From Rhodospirillales bacterium (GTDB lineage Bacteria; Pseudomonadota; Alphaproteobacteria; Rhodospirillales; Magnetospirillaceae): DNA of 38,922 nucleotides. The stretch covers positions 1 through 38,922 of the forward strand of contig JACMLB010000124.1 in NCBI GenBank assembly GCA_014379805.1, read 5' to 3'. The notes beneath the pieces are model-generated. The model searched no databases and was not told where the DNA came from. It was given only the letters and a program-made list of their open reading frames with translations. A program made the translations under genes and the position numbers. Position 1 is the stretch's first letter, and the number at the start of each line of letters is the position of its first letter. This document shows positions 1 to 8,239 of this stretch, one piece after another.

Positions 1-564
1 ACGGTGGAGCCGGTGGACGGCCAGGGGCGTCCCATGCGGGCGGGCGAGCGCGGCGTGCTGTCGCAGGCACCGGGCGCCCCCGGCGCTTTTCTGGCTCATT
101 GGAATACCCCCGTCGCGGCGCGGTCGCGCCTGCCCTCGGGCTGGCTGATGACCGGCCAATTGGGCAGCCGCGATTTGGATGGCTATCTGTGGCCCGAGCC
201 CTTGGCGCTTGAAGACGGCATCATCGTCATGGATGGGCTGCGGGTGTCCCTGGACGAGGTTCAGGCGGCGCTGGCCTGGCATCCCAAGGTGGCTGCCGCC
301 GCTGTTCTGGAGTTGGACCCGGGTGAGATCAAGGCATTCGTGGTGCCCGCGCCGGGCCTGACCGGCGATGTGCAATTGGCCCGCGAGCTTCAGGCCTTCG
401 TCGCCAATCGCCGCGCCGGTCATGAGGTGCCGCGCCGCGTGGAATTCGTCGATGCCTTGCCCACGAACCAGGACGGCGCCGTCGCCCGTGAGCAACTGGT
501 CAGCCGGCCGATCCGGCTGGATGGTCCGTCAATAACCGATCGCCCGGTGCTGTCCCAGCGATAG
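1..564 (+). CDS. AMP-ligase-like protein, C-terminal part (5' end outside window), probably catalytically altered
   Basis: The reading frame is open from the window edge and stops with TAG at 562-564, so the true start lies upstream. The visible part resembles the hinge and C-terminal lid domain of adenylate-forming (acyl-CoA synthetase/ANL) enzymes: a GWLMTGQLG segment matches the usual GW-x-TGDLG, followed by a DGYLW match and an HPKVAAAAV segment. Several hallmark residues are changed. The Asp of TGD is Gln, the usual GR-x-DD hinge is replaced by a segment ending DGIIVMDG, and the C-terminal SGK(I/V) that carries the adenylation lysine reads DGAV. Family membership is fairly secure. Activity is doubtful, and it could be a pseudo-enzyme or a carrier-binding domain. 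It precedes the TPR protein by 38 bases on the same strand. Confidence 0.6.
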   Translation, partial: TVEPVDGQGRPMRAGERGVLSQAPGAPGAFLAHWNTPVAARSRLPSGWLMTGQLGSRDLDGYLWPEPLALEDGIIVMDGLRVSLDEVQAALAWHPKVAAAAVLELDPGEIKAFVVPAPGLTGDVQLARELQAFVANRRAGHEVPRRVEFVDALPTNQDGAVAREQLVSRPIRLDGPSITDRPVLSQR

Positions 565-602
565 CACCAAGCGCGCCTTACGCTGAGTTTGGAGGAAGAA
601 GC

Positions 603-2339
603 ATGGACGTCGAGCGTGAACTGAAGACGGGCATTGCTCACCAGGAATCAGGGGCGCTCGCCGACGCCGCACGATGCTACAAGACCGTTCTGACGTTCGA
701 TCCCGAAAACGTGGACGCCCTCTATTTGATGAGCGTGCTGGCCACCACCGCCGGCGATCCGCAATTTGCCGTGCAATTGGCGGGGACGGCGGTCGCTCTC
801 CAGCCTGATTATTTTGCCCCTTATCTCAGCCTTGGGAACGCCCTTCAGGCGCTCGGCCAAGCTGAGCAGGCGGTTGACGCGTTTGATCAGGCCATTGCCC
901 TCAACCCCGCCTCGGCAGAAGCGTTCTGTAATGTCTCCAGCGCGCTGAACGAGGTGGGCCGGCATGAGGATGCCCTGGACGCTGCGACTCAGGCACTGGT
1001 GCTGAACCCCAATCTGGTCGAAGCCACCAATAATTTCGGTAATGCTTTGCTGGCCTTGGGCAGCCCGGGTGAGGCGCTGGAATGCTACGCTAAGGTGCTG
1101 TCATCCGCCCCCGAGCATGCCGCCGCTTGGTTCAATCAGGGAAATGCCTTTTTCGAACTGGGCGAATTTGACAACGCCGCCGATTCCTTCCTGCGCTCTA
1201 TCGAATTGGAGGATGGTGCCGGGAAACATTACAATCTGGCCAATGCACTGTATGCCCAGGGAAATTTGGAGCAGGCGGCAATCTCGTATTGCGACGTCAT
1301 CGAGCGTGACTTCGGCTCCATGGACGCCCGGATCAATCTGGCGGTGGTCCTGCGCGAGATGGACCGCGTGGACGAGGCCGAGGGCATGCTGAGGGAAGCG
1401 TTGGAAATCGCCCCCGAGGATGTCGACGCGCATTTCAATCTTTCTTTGGTCCTGTTGCAGCAAGGCCGCCTGAGCGAGGCGTGGCCGGAATATGAATGGC
1501 GCTGGCGCCAACCGGTATTCATGGCCCTGGATCGCGGGTTCTCGCAGCCCCGCTGGGGCGGTGCCGCGCAGGCCGACGCGACCTTGCTGGTTCATGTGGA
1601 ACAAGGGTTCGGCGACGCTATCCAATTCGTTCGCTTCATCTCCCAGGCTGCCCAACGGGTGGGGCGCGTGGTTCTGGAATGCCGGCCCGAGCTTGAAGAC
1701 TTGTTTGCATCGGTTGCGGGCGTGGATCAGGTCGTCGCGTGGGGCGACCCATTGCCCGATTTCGACCTTCACATTCCGTTGATGAGCCTGCCTCTGGTCC
1801 TTGGTGTAAGCCAGGACGTCCTGCAGCCTTACCTGGCGGTCCCGCCGGGTGCAGGCGATTTCGCCGATGTCGGCAAGGCCGGGGGATTGAAGGTCGGTGT
1901 CGCCTGGGCGGGCAAGATGAGCCGGCGGGACAGTGTCCAAAGGGCATGCACTGCTGCGGATATCCTGCCGCTATTGGCGGTGCCCGGCCTTTCGATTTTC
2001 ACTCTGCAGGTGGGCGTGGCGGCTGAGGATTTGCGCGTGTTCGGCAGCGGCGTTACCGATCTTTCGCCTCGGCTAAAAAGCTTCGCCGACACGGCTGCGG
2101 CCATTGCGGAACTGGACGTGGTCATCACGGTGGACACGGCCGTGGCCCATCTTGCCGGCGCCTTGGGCAAACCGGTCTGGGTCTTGCTGTCCAAGCCAAG
2201 CAACGGTGTGATGTGGCTGGGCGGAAGGGATGCGCAATGGTATCCGTCTGCCCGGATTTTCCAGCAGCCAAGCCAAGGTGATTGGGCAGGGCTGCTTCAG
2301 CAGGTCGTTCGGGAGCTCGCGTCTCCGCCTAAGGTATAG
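603..2339 (+). CDS. TPR-repeat protein with GT9-like glycosyltransferase domain
   Basis: A protein of 578 residues. Residues 1 to about 290 are successive tetratricopeptide repeats, with typical A-x-x-x-G/A-N-A-L and P-(E/D)-x-x-A spacing, forming a protein-binding solenoid. The remainder resembles heptosyltransferase-type (GT9) domains: HVEQGFGDAIQFVRF at its start, a VGVAWAGK strand in the middle and VDTAVAHLAGALGKPVW near the end. Such TPR-GT9 fusions are common in alphaproteobacteria. The ATG at 603 has a strong GGAGGA at 591-596. Position directly upstream of two flagellins suggests a role in flagellin modification or handling, perhaps recognising flagellin through the TPRs. That role is inference, and the sugar and acceptor are unknown. 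Confidence 0.8.
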   Translation: MDVERELKTGIAHQESGALADAARCYKTVLTFDPENVDALYLMSVLATTAGDPQFAVQLAGTAVALQPDYFAPYLSLGNALQALGQAEQAVDAFDQAIALNPASAEAFCNVSSALNEVGRHEDALDAATQALVLNPNLVEATNNFGNALLALGSPGEALECYAKVLSSAPEHAAAWFNQGNAFFELGEFDNAADSFLRSIELEDGAGKHYNLANALYAQGNLEQAAISYCDVIERDFGSMDARINLAVVLREMDRVDEAEGMLREALEIAPEDVDAHFNLSLVLLQQGRLSEAWPEYEWRWRQPVFMALDRGFSQPRWGGAAQADATLLVHVEQGFGDAIQFVRFISQAAQRVGRVVLECRPELEDLFASVAGVDQVVAWGDPLPDFDLHIPLMSLPLVLGVSQDVLQPYLAVPPGAGDFADVGKAGGLKVGVAWAGKMSRRDSVQRACTAADILPLLAVPGLSIFTLQVGVAAEDLRVFGSGVTDLSPRLKSFADTAAAIAELDVVITVDTAVAHLAGALGKPVWVLLSKPSNGVMWLGGRDAQWYPSARIFQQPSQGDWAGLLQQVVRELASPPKV

Positions 2340-2491
2340 GGTGGGCTATACCAGTGGACGGTGCTGTTTAACATTCGTTAACAACCCTGTGCTTAATATC
2401 TACCATTGATGGTCGTAACGGGCTCGGGAAACGAGTGTTGCGGCTTCCAGAAGCGCTGACCGTCGGATTGGCGCATTGGAGGAATTGGTAG
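2340..2491 (+). promoter_or_regulatory. Leader of first flagellin gene with a CtrA-like motif and strong RBS
   Basis: This gap of about 150 bases must hold any promoter specific to the first flagellin. It contains TTAA at 2368-2371 and TTAAC at 2378-2382, separated by six bases. The CtrA consensus is TTAA-N7-TTAAC, so the spacing is one short; read as TTTA-N7-TTAAC it has one mismatch. CtrA controls flagellar genes in many alphaproteobacteria, so the motif is suggestive only. The ribosome binding site GGAGGA is at 2478-2483. I could not recognise a sigma-28 or sigma-54 promoter with proper spacing. Confidence 0.3.
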
Positions 2492-3349
2492 ATGGATAGC
2501 GTCACTCTCTCCAGCGCCGTTCGGACAAATTTGTTGTCGCTGCAAAAGACCGGCGACTATGTGAACCGCACCAATAACCGTCTCTCCACCGGCCTGCGTG
2601 TGTCGTCGGCGATTGATGACGCGGTAAACTATTTCCAGGCAAAGGCTCTGAGCGATCGGGCCGGCGATCTTGGTGCAAAGAAGGAGGCCGTCGATCAAGC
2701 CGTCAGCGCGGTCAAAGGCGCCATGGGTGGTCTGGAATCGGTTGAAAAGATCCTTTCCCAGATGAAGGGTGTGGCACTCAGCGCCAAATCCGCGAGCGAT
2801 GTTGATCGCGTTGAGTTGGCGAGCCAGTTCAATTCGTTGGCGACTCAGATCAATAATCTGGTCAATGACACGACTTACCAGGGCCTTAATTTGATCGGCG
2901 GCACTGCTGCGAGCCTGAAGGTTGAGTTTTCGGAAAAGACCTCTGCCGTTCTTACCATCAAAGGTGTGGACGTTAAGACTGCCAAACTGAAGGGCTTTGC
3001 TGTCGCTGCTTCGGTGGCGGCCACGGCCACCGCTGGCAAGAAATGGAGCACCGTCAGCTCGGCGGTCTCTTCCCTTGATGCCGTCGTCAAGGCGCTGGAC
3101 AGCGCCATTGCGACGGTCCGATCGAACGTCAAGGCCCTGGGCGGTAATGTTGCTTTGCTGCAGACCCGTTTGGACTTCACGAAGAATTATGTGAACACCC
3201 TCAAGGAAGGTTCGGAGAAACTCACTCTGGCCGACCTGAATGAGGAAGGCGCAAATCTGGTCTCGCTGCAGACCCGTCAACAGCTTGGCATCCAGGCGCT
3301 GTCCTTTGCCGGTCAGCAAGAGCAGGGCGTGTTATCGCTGCTCCAATAG
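2492..3349 (+). CDS. Flagellin, first copy
   Basis: A flagellar filament protein of 285 residues. The conserved N-terminal D0/D1 helices are visible (SLSSAVRTNLLSL-type opening, then NRLSTGLRVSSAIDDA), as is the C-terminal helix ending QALSFAGQQEQGVLSLLQ. The central region is short, so the large outer D2/D3 domains of enteric flagellins are absent, as in many alphaproteobacteria. Ser/Thr-rich stretches in the middle (about residues 165-195) are plausible O-glycosylation sites for the sugars made in this window. The ATG is preceded by GGAGGA at eight bases spacing. A near-identical second copy follows. Which of the two is the major filament protein cannot be told from sequence. Confidence 0.95.
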   Translation: MDSVTLSSAVRTNLLSLQKTGDYVNRTNNRLSTGLRVSSAIDDAVNYFQAKALSDRAGDLGAKKEAVDQAVSAVKGAMGGLESVEKILSQMKGVALSAKSASDVDRVELASQFNSLATQINNLVNDTTYQGLNLIGGTAASLKVEFSEKTSAVLTIKGVDVKTAKLKGFAVAASVAATATAGKKWSTVSSAVSSLDAVVKALDSAIATVRSNVKALGGNVALLQTRLDFTKNYVNTLKEGSEKLTLADLNEEGANLVSLQTRQQLGIQALSFAGQQEQGVLSLLQ

Positions 3350-3637
3350 GCTTTGGCTAATCCGGATAGTACTTAGACTCCGCGCGTGAAGCGCGGGGTC
3401 GGGGTTGCGTTGATTTCAGCCGCGTGCAGTCATGACTGCCATCCCCCCAAGACGAAAATCCCCCGAGTCGAATCTGGTTGAGGGGCTTCTCTCTTTCGGG
3501 TAAACTACTTCCACAGTGCGATACCAAACTATCGCTGACACTGGGTGCTAAAGGCTACTTCAGTACAGTGAATAGGCACTCTGCCTTTATCGTTGTGGTA
3601 AAGGCAGTGGTTCATCGATCCAGAAAGGATTCGTGCC
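3350..3637 (+). other. Inter-flagellin region with a 9-bp hairpin
   Basis: This 288-base gap has no supported gene. Just after the first flagellin, 3377-3385 pairs perfectly (one G-T wobble) with 3391-3399 around a five-base loop. There is no T-run after the stem, so it is either an mRNA-stabilising or processing hairpin or a Rho-dependent end, not a classic intrinsic terminator. The rest should carry the promoter and leader of the second flagellin. A GTAAAC followed by GCGATACC near 3500-3524 faintly recalls a sigma-28 promoter, but its spacing is too short to call. An AAAGGA ribosome binding site precedes the start codon. Confidence 0.4.
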
Positions 3638-4498
3638 ATGGCTGATAACGTCACTCTCTCTTCCGCGGTCCGTACCAACCTGCTCTCCCTGAACAAGACG
3701 GCCGATTCGGTGAATCGGACCAACTCTCGTCTGTCCACGGGCTTGAAGGTTGCTTCGGCGGTCGACGACGCTGTCGCGTACTTCCAGGCTAAAGGCCTGA
3801 GCGACCGCGCTGGCGATTTGACCTCGCGTAAGGAATCGATCGATCAGGCTGTCAGCTCGGTCAAGAGCGCCATCGGCGGTCTTGAATCGGTTGAAAAGAT
3901 CCTCACCCAGATGAAGGGTGTGGCGCTCAGCGCCAAGTCCGCAACCGACGCTGACCGTACTGAGCTGGCCTCCCAGTTCAATACACTGGCGACCCAGCTC
4001 ACCAACTTGGTCAACGATACGTCCTATCAGGGTCTCAACCTGGTCAACAGCACCGCTGCTAGCCTCAAGGTTGAGTTCTCGGACAAGACCGCTGCCGTGC
4101 TTACCATTAAAGGTGTGGACGTGCGGAGCAGCAAGCTCAAGGGCTTGGCTGTCGCTGGGTCGGTGGCGGCGACTGCCGCTACCGATAAGAAGTGGAGCGC
4201 CGTCAGTGCGAAGGTTTCTTCACTCGATGCCATCATCAAGAAGCTCGACAGTGCTATCTCTACGGTTCGTTCGAACGTTAAGACCCTGGGTGGTAACGTG
4301 GCTCTGCTGCAGACCCGCTTGGACTTCACCAAGAACTACGTGAATACCCTGAAGGAAGGTTCGGACAAGCTCACCCTGGCCGACCTGAACGAAGAAGGTG
4401 CAAACCTGGTGTCTCTGCAGACTCGTCAGCAGCTCGGCATCCAGGCGCTGTCCTTCGCCGGTCAGCAAGAGCAGGGCGTGTTGTCGCTGTTCCGCTAA
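3638..4498 (+). CDS. Flagellin, second copy
   Basis: A protein of 286 residues, a close paralogue of the upstream flagellin. The last roughly 75 residues differ at only four positions (including the end, LFR instead of LLQ). The middle third and residues 1-25 vary more. It has the same D0/D1-only architecture with helices at both ends and no outer domains. It ends right before a strong intrinsic terminator, so the flagellin unit is closed here. The tandem pair may allow filaments of mixed composition or a high flagellin dose. Both copies would be substrates of the Maf glycosyltransferase encoded at 12142-14151. Confidence 0.95.
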   Translation: MADNVTLSSAVRTNLLSLNKTADSVNRTNSRLSTGLKVASAVDDAVAYFQAKGLSDRAGDLTSRKESIDQAVSSVKSAIGGLESVEKILTQMKGVALSAKSATDADRTELASQFNTLATQLTNLVNDTSYQGLNLVNSTAASLKVEFSDKTAAVLTIKGVDVRSSKLKGLAVAGSVAATAATDKKWSAVSAKVSSLDAIIKKLDSAISTVRSNVKTLGGNVALLQTRLDFTKNYVNTLKEGSDKLTLADLNEEGANLVSLQTRQQLGIQALSFAGQQEQGVLSLFR

Positions 4499-4519
4499 CC
4501 ATCACTGGTATGCGATCAA

Positions 4520-4556
4520 CGGGCGAAAGGGGAAACCCTTTCGCCCGCTTTTTTTT
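4520..4556 (+). terminator. Rho-independent terminator of the flagellin unit
   Basis: A perfect 12-bp stem (4520-4531 with 4536-4547) closes a GAAA tetraloop and is followed by C and eight Ts at 4549-4556. This is a textbook intrinsic terminator 21 bases after the flagellin stop. It has no T-run on the opposite strand, so it does not serve the leftward rfbA gene. Confidence 0.95.
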
Positions 4557-4605
4557 GTTCATCACGGATTGGCGGGCACGGCGGTCAAATTTGGCAGAAT
4601 ATTTG

Positions 4606-4631
4606 AACCACGGAGACACAGAGGCACGGAG
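4606..4631. repeat. Short dispersed repeat of the CACGGAG type
   Basis: The stretch contains CACGGAG twice (4609-4615 and 4625-4631), separated by ACACAGAGG. Similar sequence is known to me as a widely scattered intergenic repeat in unrelated bacterial genomes. It lies between the flagellin terminator and the end of rfbA. Nothing suggests it is translated. Confidence 0.45.
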
Positions 4632-4664
4632 ATATCTGTCAAACGGTTCCAGCTATCCGCTTGC

Positions 4665-5570
4665 TTACGCGTCTTCCAGAAGCATCAGCAGCGAGCGCCC
4701 ATAACTGCTCTTGGCGACCTTCTCACAGGCGGCGCGGAATTGGGTGCGGTCCATATAGCCCATGCTTAGAGCGATTTCCTCGGGGCAGGAAATCTTCTGC
4801 CCGATGCGTTCTTCTACCGCCTTGACGAACATCGACGTTTCCAGCAGCGCGTCGGCGGTGCCGGAATCGAACCATGCGGTGGAGGCGTCCAAAAACGCGA
4901 CAGTCAGCCGCCCCTGATCCAGGTAGGCTCGATTGACATCGGTGATTTCCAGCTCGCCGCGGGGCGAAGGGCAGATGTTTTTGGCGATCTGCACCACATC
5001 GGCGTCATAGAAATACAGGCCCGGGACCGCCCAATGGCTTTTGGGGTTTTGCGGCTTTTCTTCGATGCTGGTCACGGTCCCGGCGGCGTCCATCTCCAGA
5101 ATGCCGAAGGCGCTGGGATTGGCCACCCGATAGCCGAAAACTGTGGCTTTGCCGGTCACCGCCGACGCATTTTGCAGCAACTGGCTCAGCTCGCTGGAAT
5201 AGAAGATGTTGTCGCCCAAAGCGAGGGCGACGGGCGTGTCGCCAATAAACTTTTCGCCCAGCAGAAAGGCTTGGGCGATGCCGTCCGGACTGGCCTGTTC
5301 ACAATAGCTCAGTGCAATGCCCCACTGGCTGCCGTCACCCAGCAGCTTCTGGAATTGCGGCAGATATTCGGGGCTGGAGATCAGTAAGATGTCCTGGATA
5401 CCGGCCTGCATCAGGGTGGACAGCGGGTAATAGACCATGGGCCGGTCATAGACCGGCAACAGCTGCTTGCAGGTCACGCTGGTCAACGGCCCCAGCCGGA
5501 TGCCCGAACCGCCGGCAAGAAGGATGCCCTTGCGGCGCACGCCCACTGGTTTGGCTTTTCCGTGCCCCAA
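4665..5570 (-). CDS. rfbA: Glucose-1-phosphate thymidylyltransferase
   Basis: Joins dTTP and glucose-1-phosphate to make dTDP-glucose, the first step of dTDP-deoxysugar synthesis. The 301-residue protein has the nucleotide-binding opening GILLAGGSG-x-RL, the KQLLPVYDRPMVYYPLS segment, ALGDNIFY and EITDVNRAYL, all diagnostic of RmlA/RfbA. The usual GSGTRL is GSGIRL here. I chose the TTG at 5570 because AGGGGG sits six bases upstream and the gap from the rfbB stop is only 12 bases. Internal GTG codons a few residues later are alternatives. It forms an operon with rfbB. The rmlC and rmlD genes are absent, so the product probably feeds an amino-deoxysugar, not rhamnose. Confidence 0.93.
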   Translation of the reverse strand: MGHGKAKPVGVRRKGILLAGGSGIRLGPLTSVTCKQLLPVYDRPMVYYPLSTLMQAGIQDILLISSPEYLPQFQKLLGDGSQWGIALSYCEQASPDGIAQAFLLGEKFIGDTPVALALGDNIFYSSELSQLLQNASAVTGKATVFGYRVANPSAFGILEMDAAGTVTSIEEKPQNPKSHWAVPGLYFYDADVVQIAKNICPSPRGELEITDVNRAYLDQGRLTVAFLDASTAWFDSGTADALLETSMFVKAVEERIGQKISCPEEIALSMGYMDRTQFRAACEKVAKSSYGRSLLMLLEDA

Positions 5571-5582
5571 TCTTGCCCCCTG

Positions 5583-6665
5583 CTAGTCGACGGGTTGTGC
5601 GACGCGGCCTAGCCCCTGTCGCGCGCCCACGGTCATCCCCGCCTTATCCTTGGTGCGAATATGCAAGCACCAAGCGGAATTGTCCAAATACCACCTTACG
5701 GTGGTGCGCAGGCCTTTTTCCAGGTCCATGGTCGGGGTCCAGCCCAATTCGGCGGTAGCCAGCCCATAATCCACCGCATAGCGCAGGTCATGGCCCGGCC
5801 GGTCGGCCACATGGGTGATCAGCCGGTCATGGGGGGCGCCCGCCGGGTGGAATTCGTCCAACAGGGCGCACAGCCGGCGCGCCAGCGCCAGATTGGCCAT
5901 GGGGGCATTGCCGCCGAAATTGTAATTGCTGCCGGGCCGTCCGCGTTCCAGCGCGGCGATCATGCCGGTGACGTGATCGTCCACGTACAGCCAGTCGCGC
6001 ACATTCAAGCCTTGGCCGTAAATGGGGATCGGCTGCCCGGCCAGGGCGGAATGGATCACCATGGGGATCAGCTTTTCCGGATACTGATAGGGGCCGTAAT
6101 TGTTGGAGCAGTTGGTGATGATTACGGGCAAGCCATAGGTGTGGAACCAGGCGCGGGCGAAGTGATCCGCCGCCGCCTTGGACGCCGAATAGGGCGAGGT
6201 GGGTGCGCGCGGGGTCGTTTCGGTGAAGCGGTCGTCACCCTCCAGGGCCAGGCTGCCATAGACCTCGTCGGTGGAGACGTGCACGAAACGGAAGTCGGTC
6301 TTGGCCGCCGCCTCCAAATCCTGCCAGTACTCCTGAGCCGCCTGCAGCATCACCACGGCGCCCACCACATTGGTCTGCACGAAAGGCATGGGGCCGTCGA
6401 TGGAGCGGTCCACATGGCTTTCCGCCGCCAGATGCAGAACCCCGTCCGGCCGGAATGCCTGGAATGCGGCACGCACCGCCTCGCCATCGGTGATGTCCGC
6501 GTGCACGAAGGAATAAAGCGGGCTGTCCGCCACCTCGGCCACCGTGGACGGGTCGCCGGAATAGGTCAGCTTATCAAGGTTCAGGACCCGGTGCCCATGG
6601 CGCACCAGGCGCCGCACCAAAGCGGAACCGATAAAGCCGGCGCCACCGGTGACGAGTAATTTCAT
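5583..6665 (-). CDS. rfbB: dTDP-glucose 4,6-dehydratase
   Basis: Converts dTDP-glucose to dTDP-4-keto-6-deoxyglucose with bound NAD+. The 360-residue protein shows the Rossmann motif TGGAGFIGS at the start, HLAAESHVDRS, the STDEVYGSL segment, the catalytic YSASKAAADH (Tyr-x-x-x-Lys) and NNYGPYQYPEKLIP, all diagnostic of the RmlB family. AAGGGGA precedes the ATG. It is transcribed leftward ahead of rfbA. Its product is the natural substrate for the DegT-family aminotransferase at 8553-9671, giving a 3- or 4-amino-dideoxy sugar. That link is inferred from neighbourhood. Confidence 0.95.
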   Translation of the reverse strand: MKLLVTGGAGFIGSALVRRLVRHGHRVLNLDKLTYSGDPSTVAEVADSPLYSFVHADITDGEAVRAAFQAFRPDGVLHLAAESHVDRSIDGPMPFVQTNVVGAVVMLQAAQEYWQDLEAAAKTDFRFVHVSTDEVYGSLALEGDDRFTETTPRAPTSPYSASKAAADHFARAWFHTYGLPVIITNCSNNYGPYQYPEKLIPMVIHSALAGQPIPIYGQGLNVRDWLYVDDHVTGMIAALERGRPGSNYNFGGNAPMANLALARRLCALLDEFHPAGAPHDRLITHVADRPGHDLRYAVDYGLATAELGWTPTMDLEKGLRTTVRWYLDNSAWCLHIRTKDKAGMTVGARQGLGRVAQPVD

Positions 6666-6831
6666 GGGGTCCCCTTCGAGGAACGGACGGCGGTGATCCC
6701 AGAGCCCGCCATTTGCGACGATACCAACAAGCGTAGTCTAGCGCAAATCTGGATAGGTCGTCTTAGATCGCCCATTAGAGTGGCTGGTCTGTTTTTTATT
6801 TCGCATGCACATTCGAATACTGATCGCCCGT

Positions 6832-7476
6832 TCAGTCATTGGATCGGCAGCGCGCCGGGTTGCCCAGCGCCAGCATATCGGGGCCGATGTCGCCATAGAC
6901 CACGGCGGCTGCGGCGATGCGGCTGCGGGCGCCGATGGCCGCGTGCGGCGTTACCACGGCGCCCGACCCCAGCAATACTTCGCGGTCCAAGCGAACCCAG
7001 CCGTTCAGCACGGTATGGGGAGACAGGGTGCTGGCCTCGCCCAGGCGGCAGTCATGGCCGATGGCGGCATGGGTGTTGACCAGCACATGTTCTGCCAGCA
7101 CCGCATGGGGCGCAACGCTGGCGAAGGGGGCGATGATGCAGCCTTGGCCCAGCACGGCATTGCCGGCCACATAGGCGCGCGGATGCACCAATGTGGCGAA
7201 GCGGGCACCGCGCGCGCTCAGCTGTGCCGCCAATCGGGCGCGGGCGGCGGGGTCGCCGATGGCGAGGATCAGGCGCTGGCCGTCGCGTGGCTGGTGGTCG
7301 CGGATAGTGCCCAGGACCGGCAGCGGGCAGCCGTGCAGATCGGGCGCGCCGTCATCGAGAAAACCCGTGGGCGGGAAGGCGAGAAGGCCGGCGGCATGGG
7401 CTTCGGCCGCATAGGCGGCGACCTCGCGGCCAAAGCCGCCGGCACCGACGATGAGAAGCTGGACGATCTCGGGCAT
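6832..7476 (-). CDS. NeuD/PglD-type sugar O- or N-acyltransferase
   Basis: A 214-residue left-handed beta-helix acyltransferase. The N-terminal half opens with a sugar-nucleotide-binding Rossmann-like motif (LLIVGAGGFGREVAAYA). The C-terminal half has hexapeptide repeats with the conserved catalytic histidine in AAIGHDCRLG. PglD acetylates UDP-4-amino-sugars and NeuD acetylates sialic acids. Here the partner is probably a dTDP- or UDP-amino-sugar made nearby. The ATG at 7476 is chosen over an upstream frame extension because AAGGGG lies six bases before it, overlapping the stop region of the preceding reductase gene. An adjacent ACP gene raises the possibility that it uses an acyl-ACP donor instead of acetyl-CoA; this is inference. 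Confidence 0.85.
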   Translation of the reverse strand: MPEIVQLLIVGAGGFGREVAAYAAEAHAAGLLAFPPTGFLDDGAPDLHGCPLPVLGTIRDHQPRDGQRLILAIGDPAARARLAAQLSARGARFATLVHPRAYVAGNAVLGQGCIIAPFASVAPHAVLAEHVLVNTHAAIGHDCRLGEASTLSPHTVLNGWVRLDREVLLGSGAVVTPHAAIGARSRIAAAAVVYGDIGPDMLALGNPARCRSND

Positions 7477-7486
7477 GCTTGGCCCC

Positions 7487-8239
7487 TTACATGACCATGC
7501 CGCCATCGACGCCCAGCACTTGTCCGGTCACATAGCTGGCCTCATCCGAGGCGAGGAAAGCGATGACGCGGGCAACTTCGGCGGGGTCGGCGGCCCGGCC
7601 CAGGGGAATGCTGGACACGTGGGCGGCATGAATGGCGGGGTCGAGATGGGCGATCATGTCGGTGGCGATATAGCCAGGGGCGACGGCGTTGACGCGGATG
7701 CCGTCGGCGGCCAATTCCTTGGCGGCAGACAATGTGGCGCCGATCAGGCCAGCCTTGGTGGCGGCATAAACCGACTGGCCGGCACCGCCGCGCAGCCCGA
7801 CGATGGACGATAGGTTGACGATGCTGCCCGCGCGTTTGCGGCGCATCAGCCGCGCCGCCGTCTGCATGACCTCCAGCGCGCCGATCAAATTGACCTGCAC
7901 CGCCCGCGACATGCCGTCGGCGGGAATCATTCCCAGGCGCCAGTCGGCCAGCACCCCGGCATTATTAACCAGGACGTCCAGACGTTTGAACCGGGCATAC
8001 AGTGTTTTGAACAGGGCGCTGACTGCGTTCGGGTCGGCAACATCGGCGGGCACGGCCAGACAGTCTGTGCCGAAGCGGTCGTGAAGCTCCGCCGCCAGCG
8101 ACTCCACATCGGGGGCCGATAGGCCGTTGAGCGCCAAAGCGGCGCCGCGCTCGGCCATCAGCTCGGCGGTGGCACGGCCTATGCCGCGTGACGCGCCGGT
8201 GATGAGAACGACACGGCCTTCAAACGGTCTGTACGCCAT
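7487..8239 (-). CDS. Short-chain dehydrogenase, FabG-like (first of three)
   Basis: A 250-residue NAD(P)H-dependent short-chain reductase. It has TGASRGIGRA for cofactor binding, VNNAG in the fourth strand, a Ser before YAATK (Tyr-x-x-x-Lys catalytic pair), and the FabG-type ending ASYVTGQVLGVDGG. It overlaps the upstream ACP gene by about 20 bases, so the two are very likely translated together. That suggests it reduces a 3-ketoacyl group carried on that ACP, as FabG does. A sugar-nucleotide substrate cannot be excluded from sequence alone. Confidence 0.88.
   Translation of the reverse strand: MAYRPFEGRVVLITGASRGIGRATAELMAERGAALALNGLSAPDVESLAAELHDRFGTDCLAVPADVADPNAVSALFKTLYARFKRLDVLVNNAGVLADWRLGMIPADGMSRAVQVNLIGALEVMQTAARLMRRKRAGSIVNLSSIVGLRGGAGQSVYAATKAGLIGATLSAAKELAADGIRVNAVAPGYIATDMIAHLDPAIHAAHVSSIPLGRAADPAEVARVIAFLASDEASYVTGQVLGVDGGMVM

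Noticed and set aside
3500-3524. Possible sigma-28 promoter before the second flagellin (GTAAAC, then GCGATACC)
   Set aside because: The spacing between the elements is about three bases too short for the known consensus, and no matching element is found before the first flagellin.
5661-6659. Long open frame opposite rfbB
   Set aside because: It is the antisense of a clear RfbB gene; its composition (His/Gly/Gln-rich) and lack of motifs mark it as a shadow of GC-rich coding DNA.
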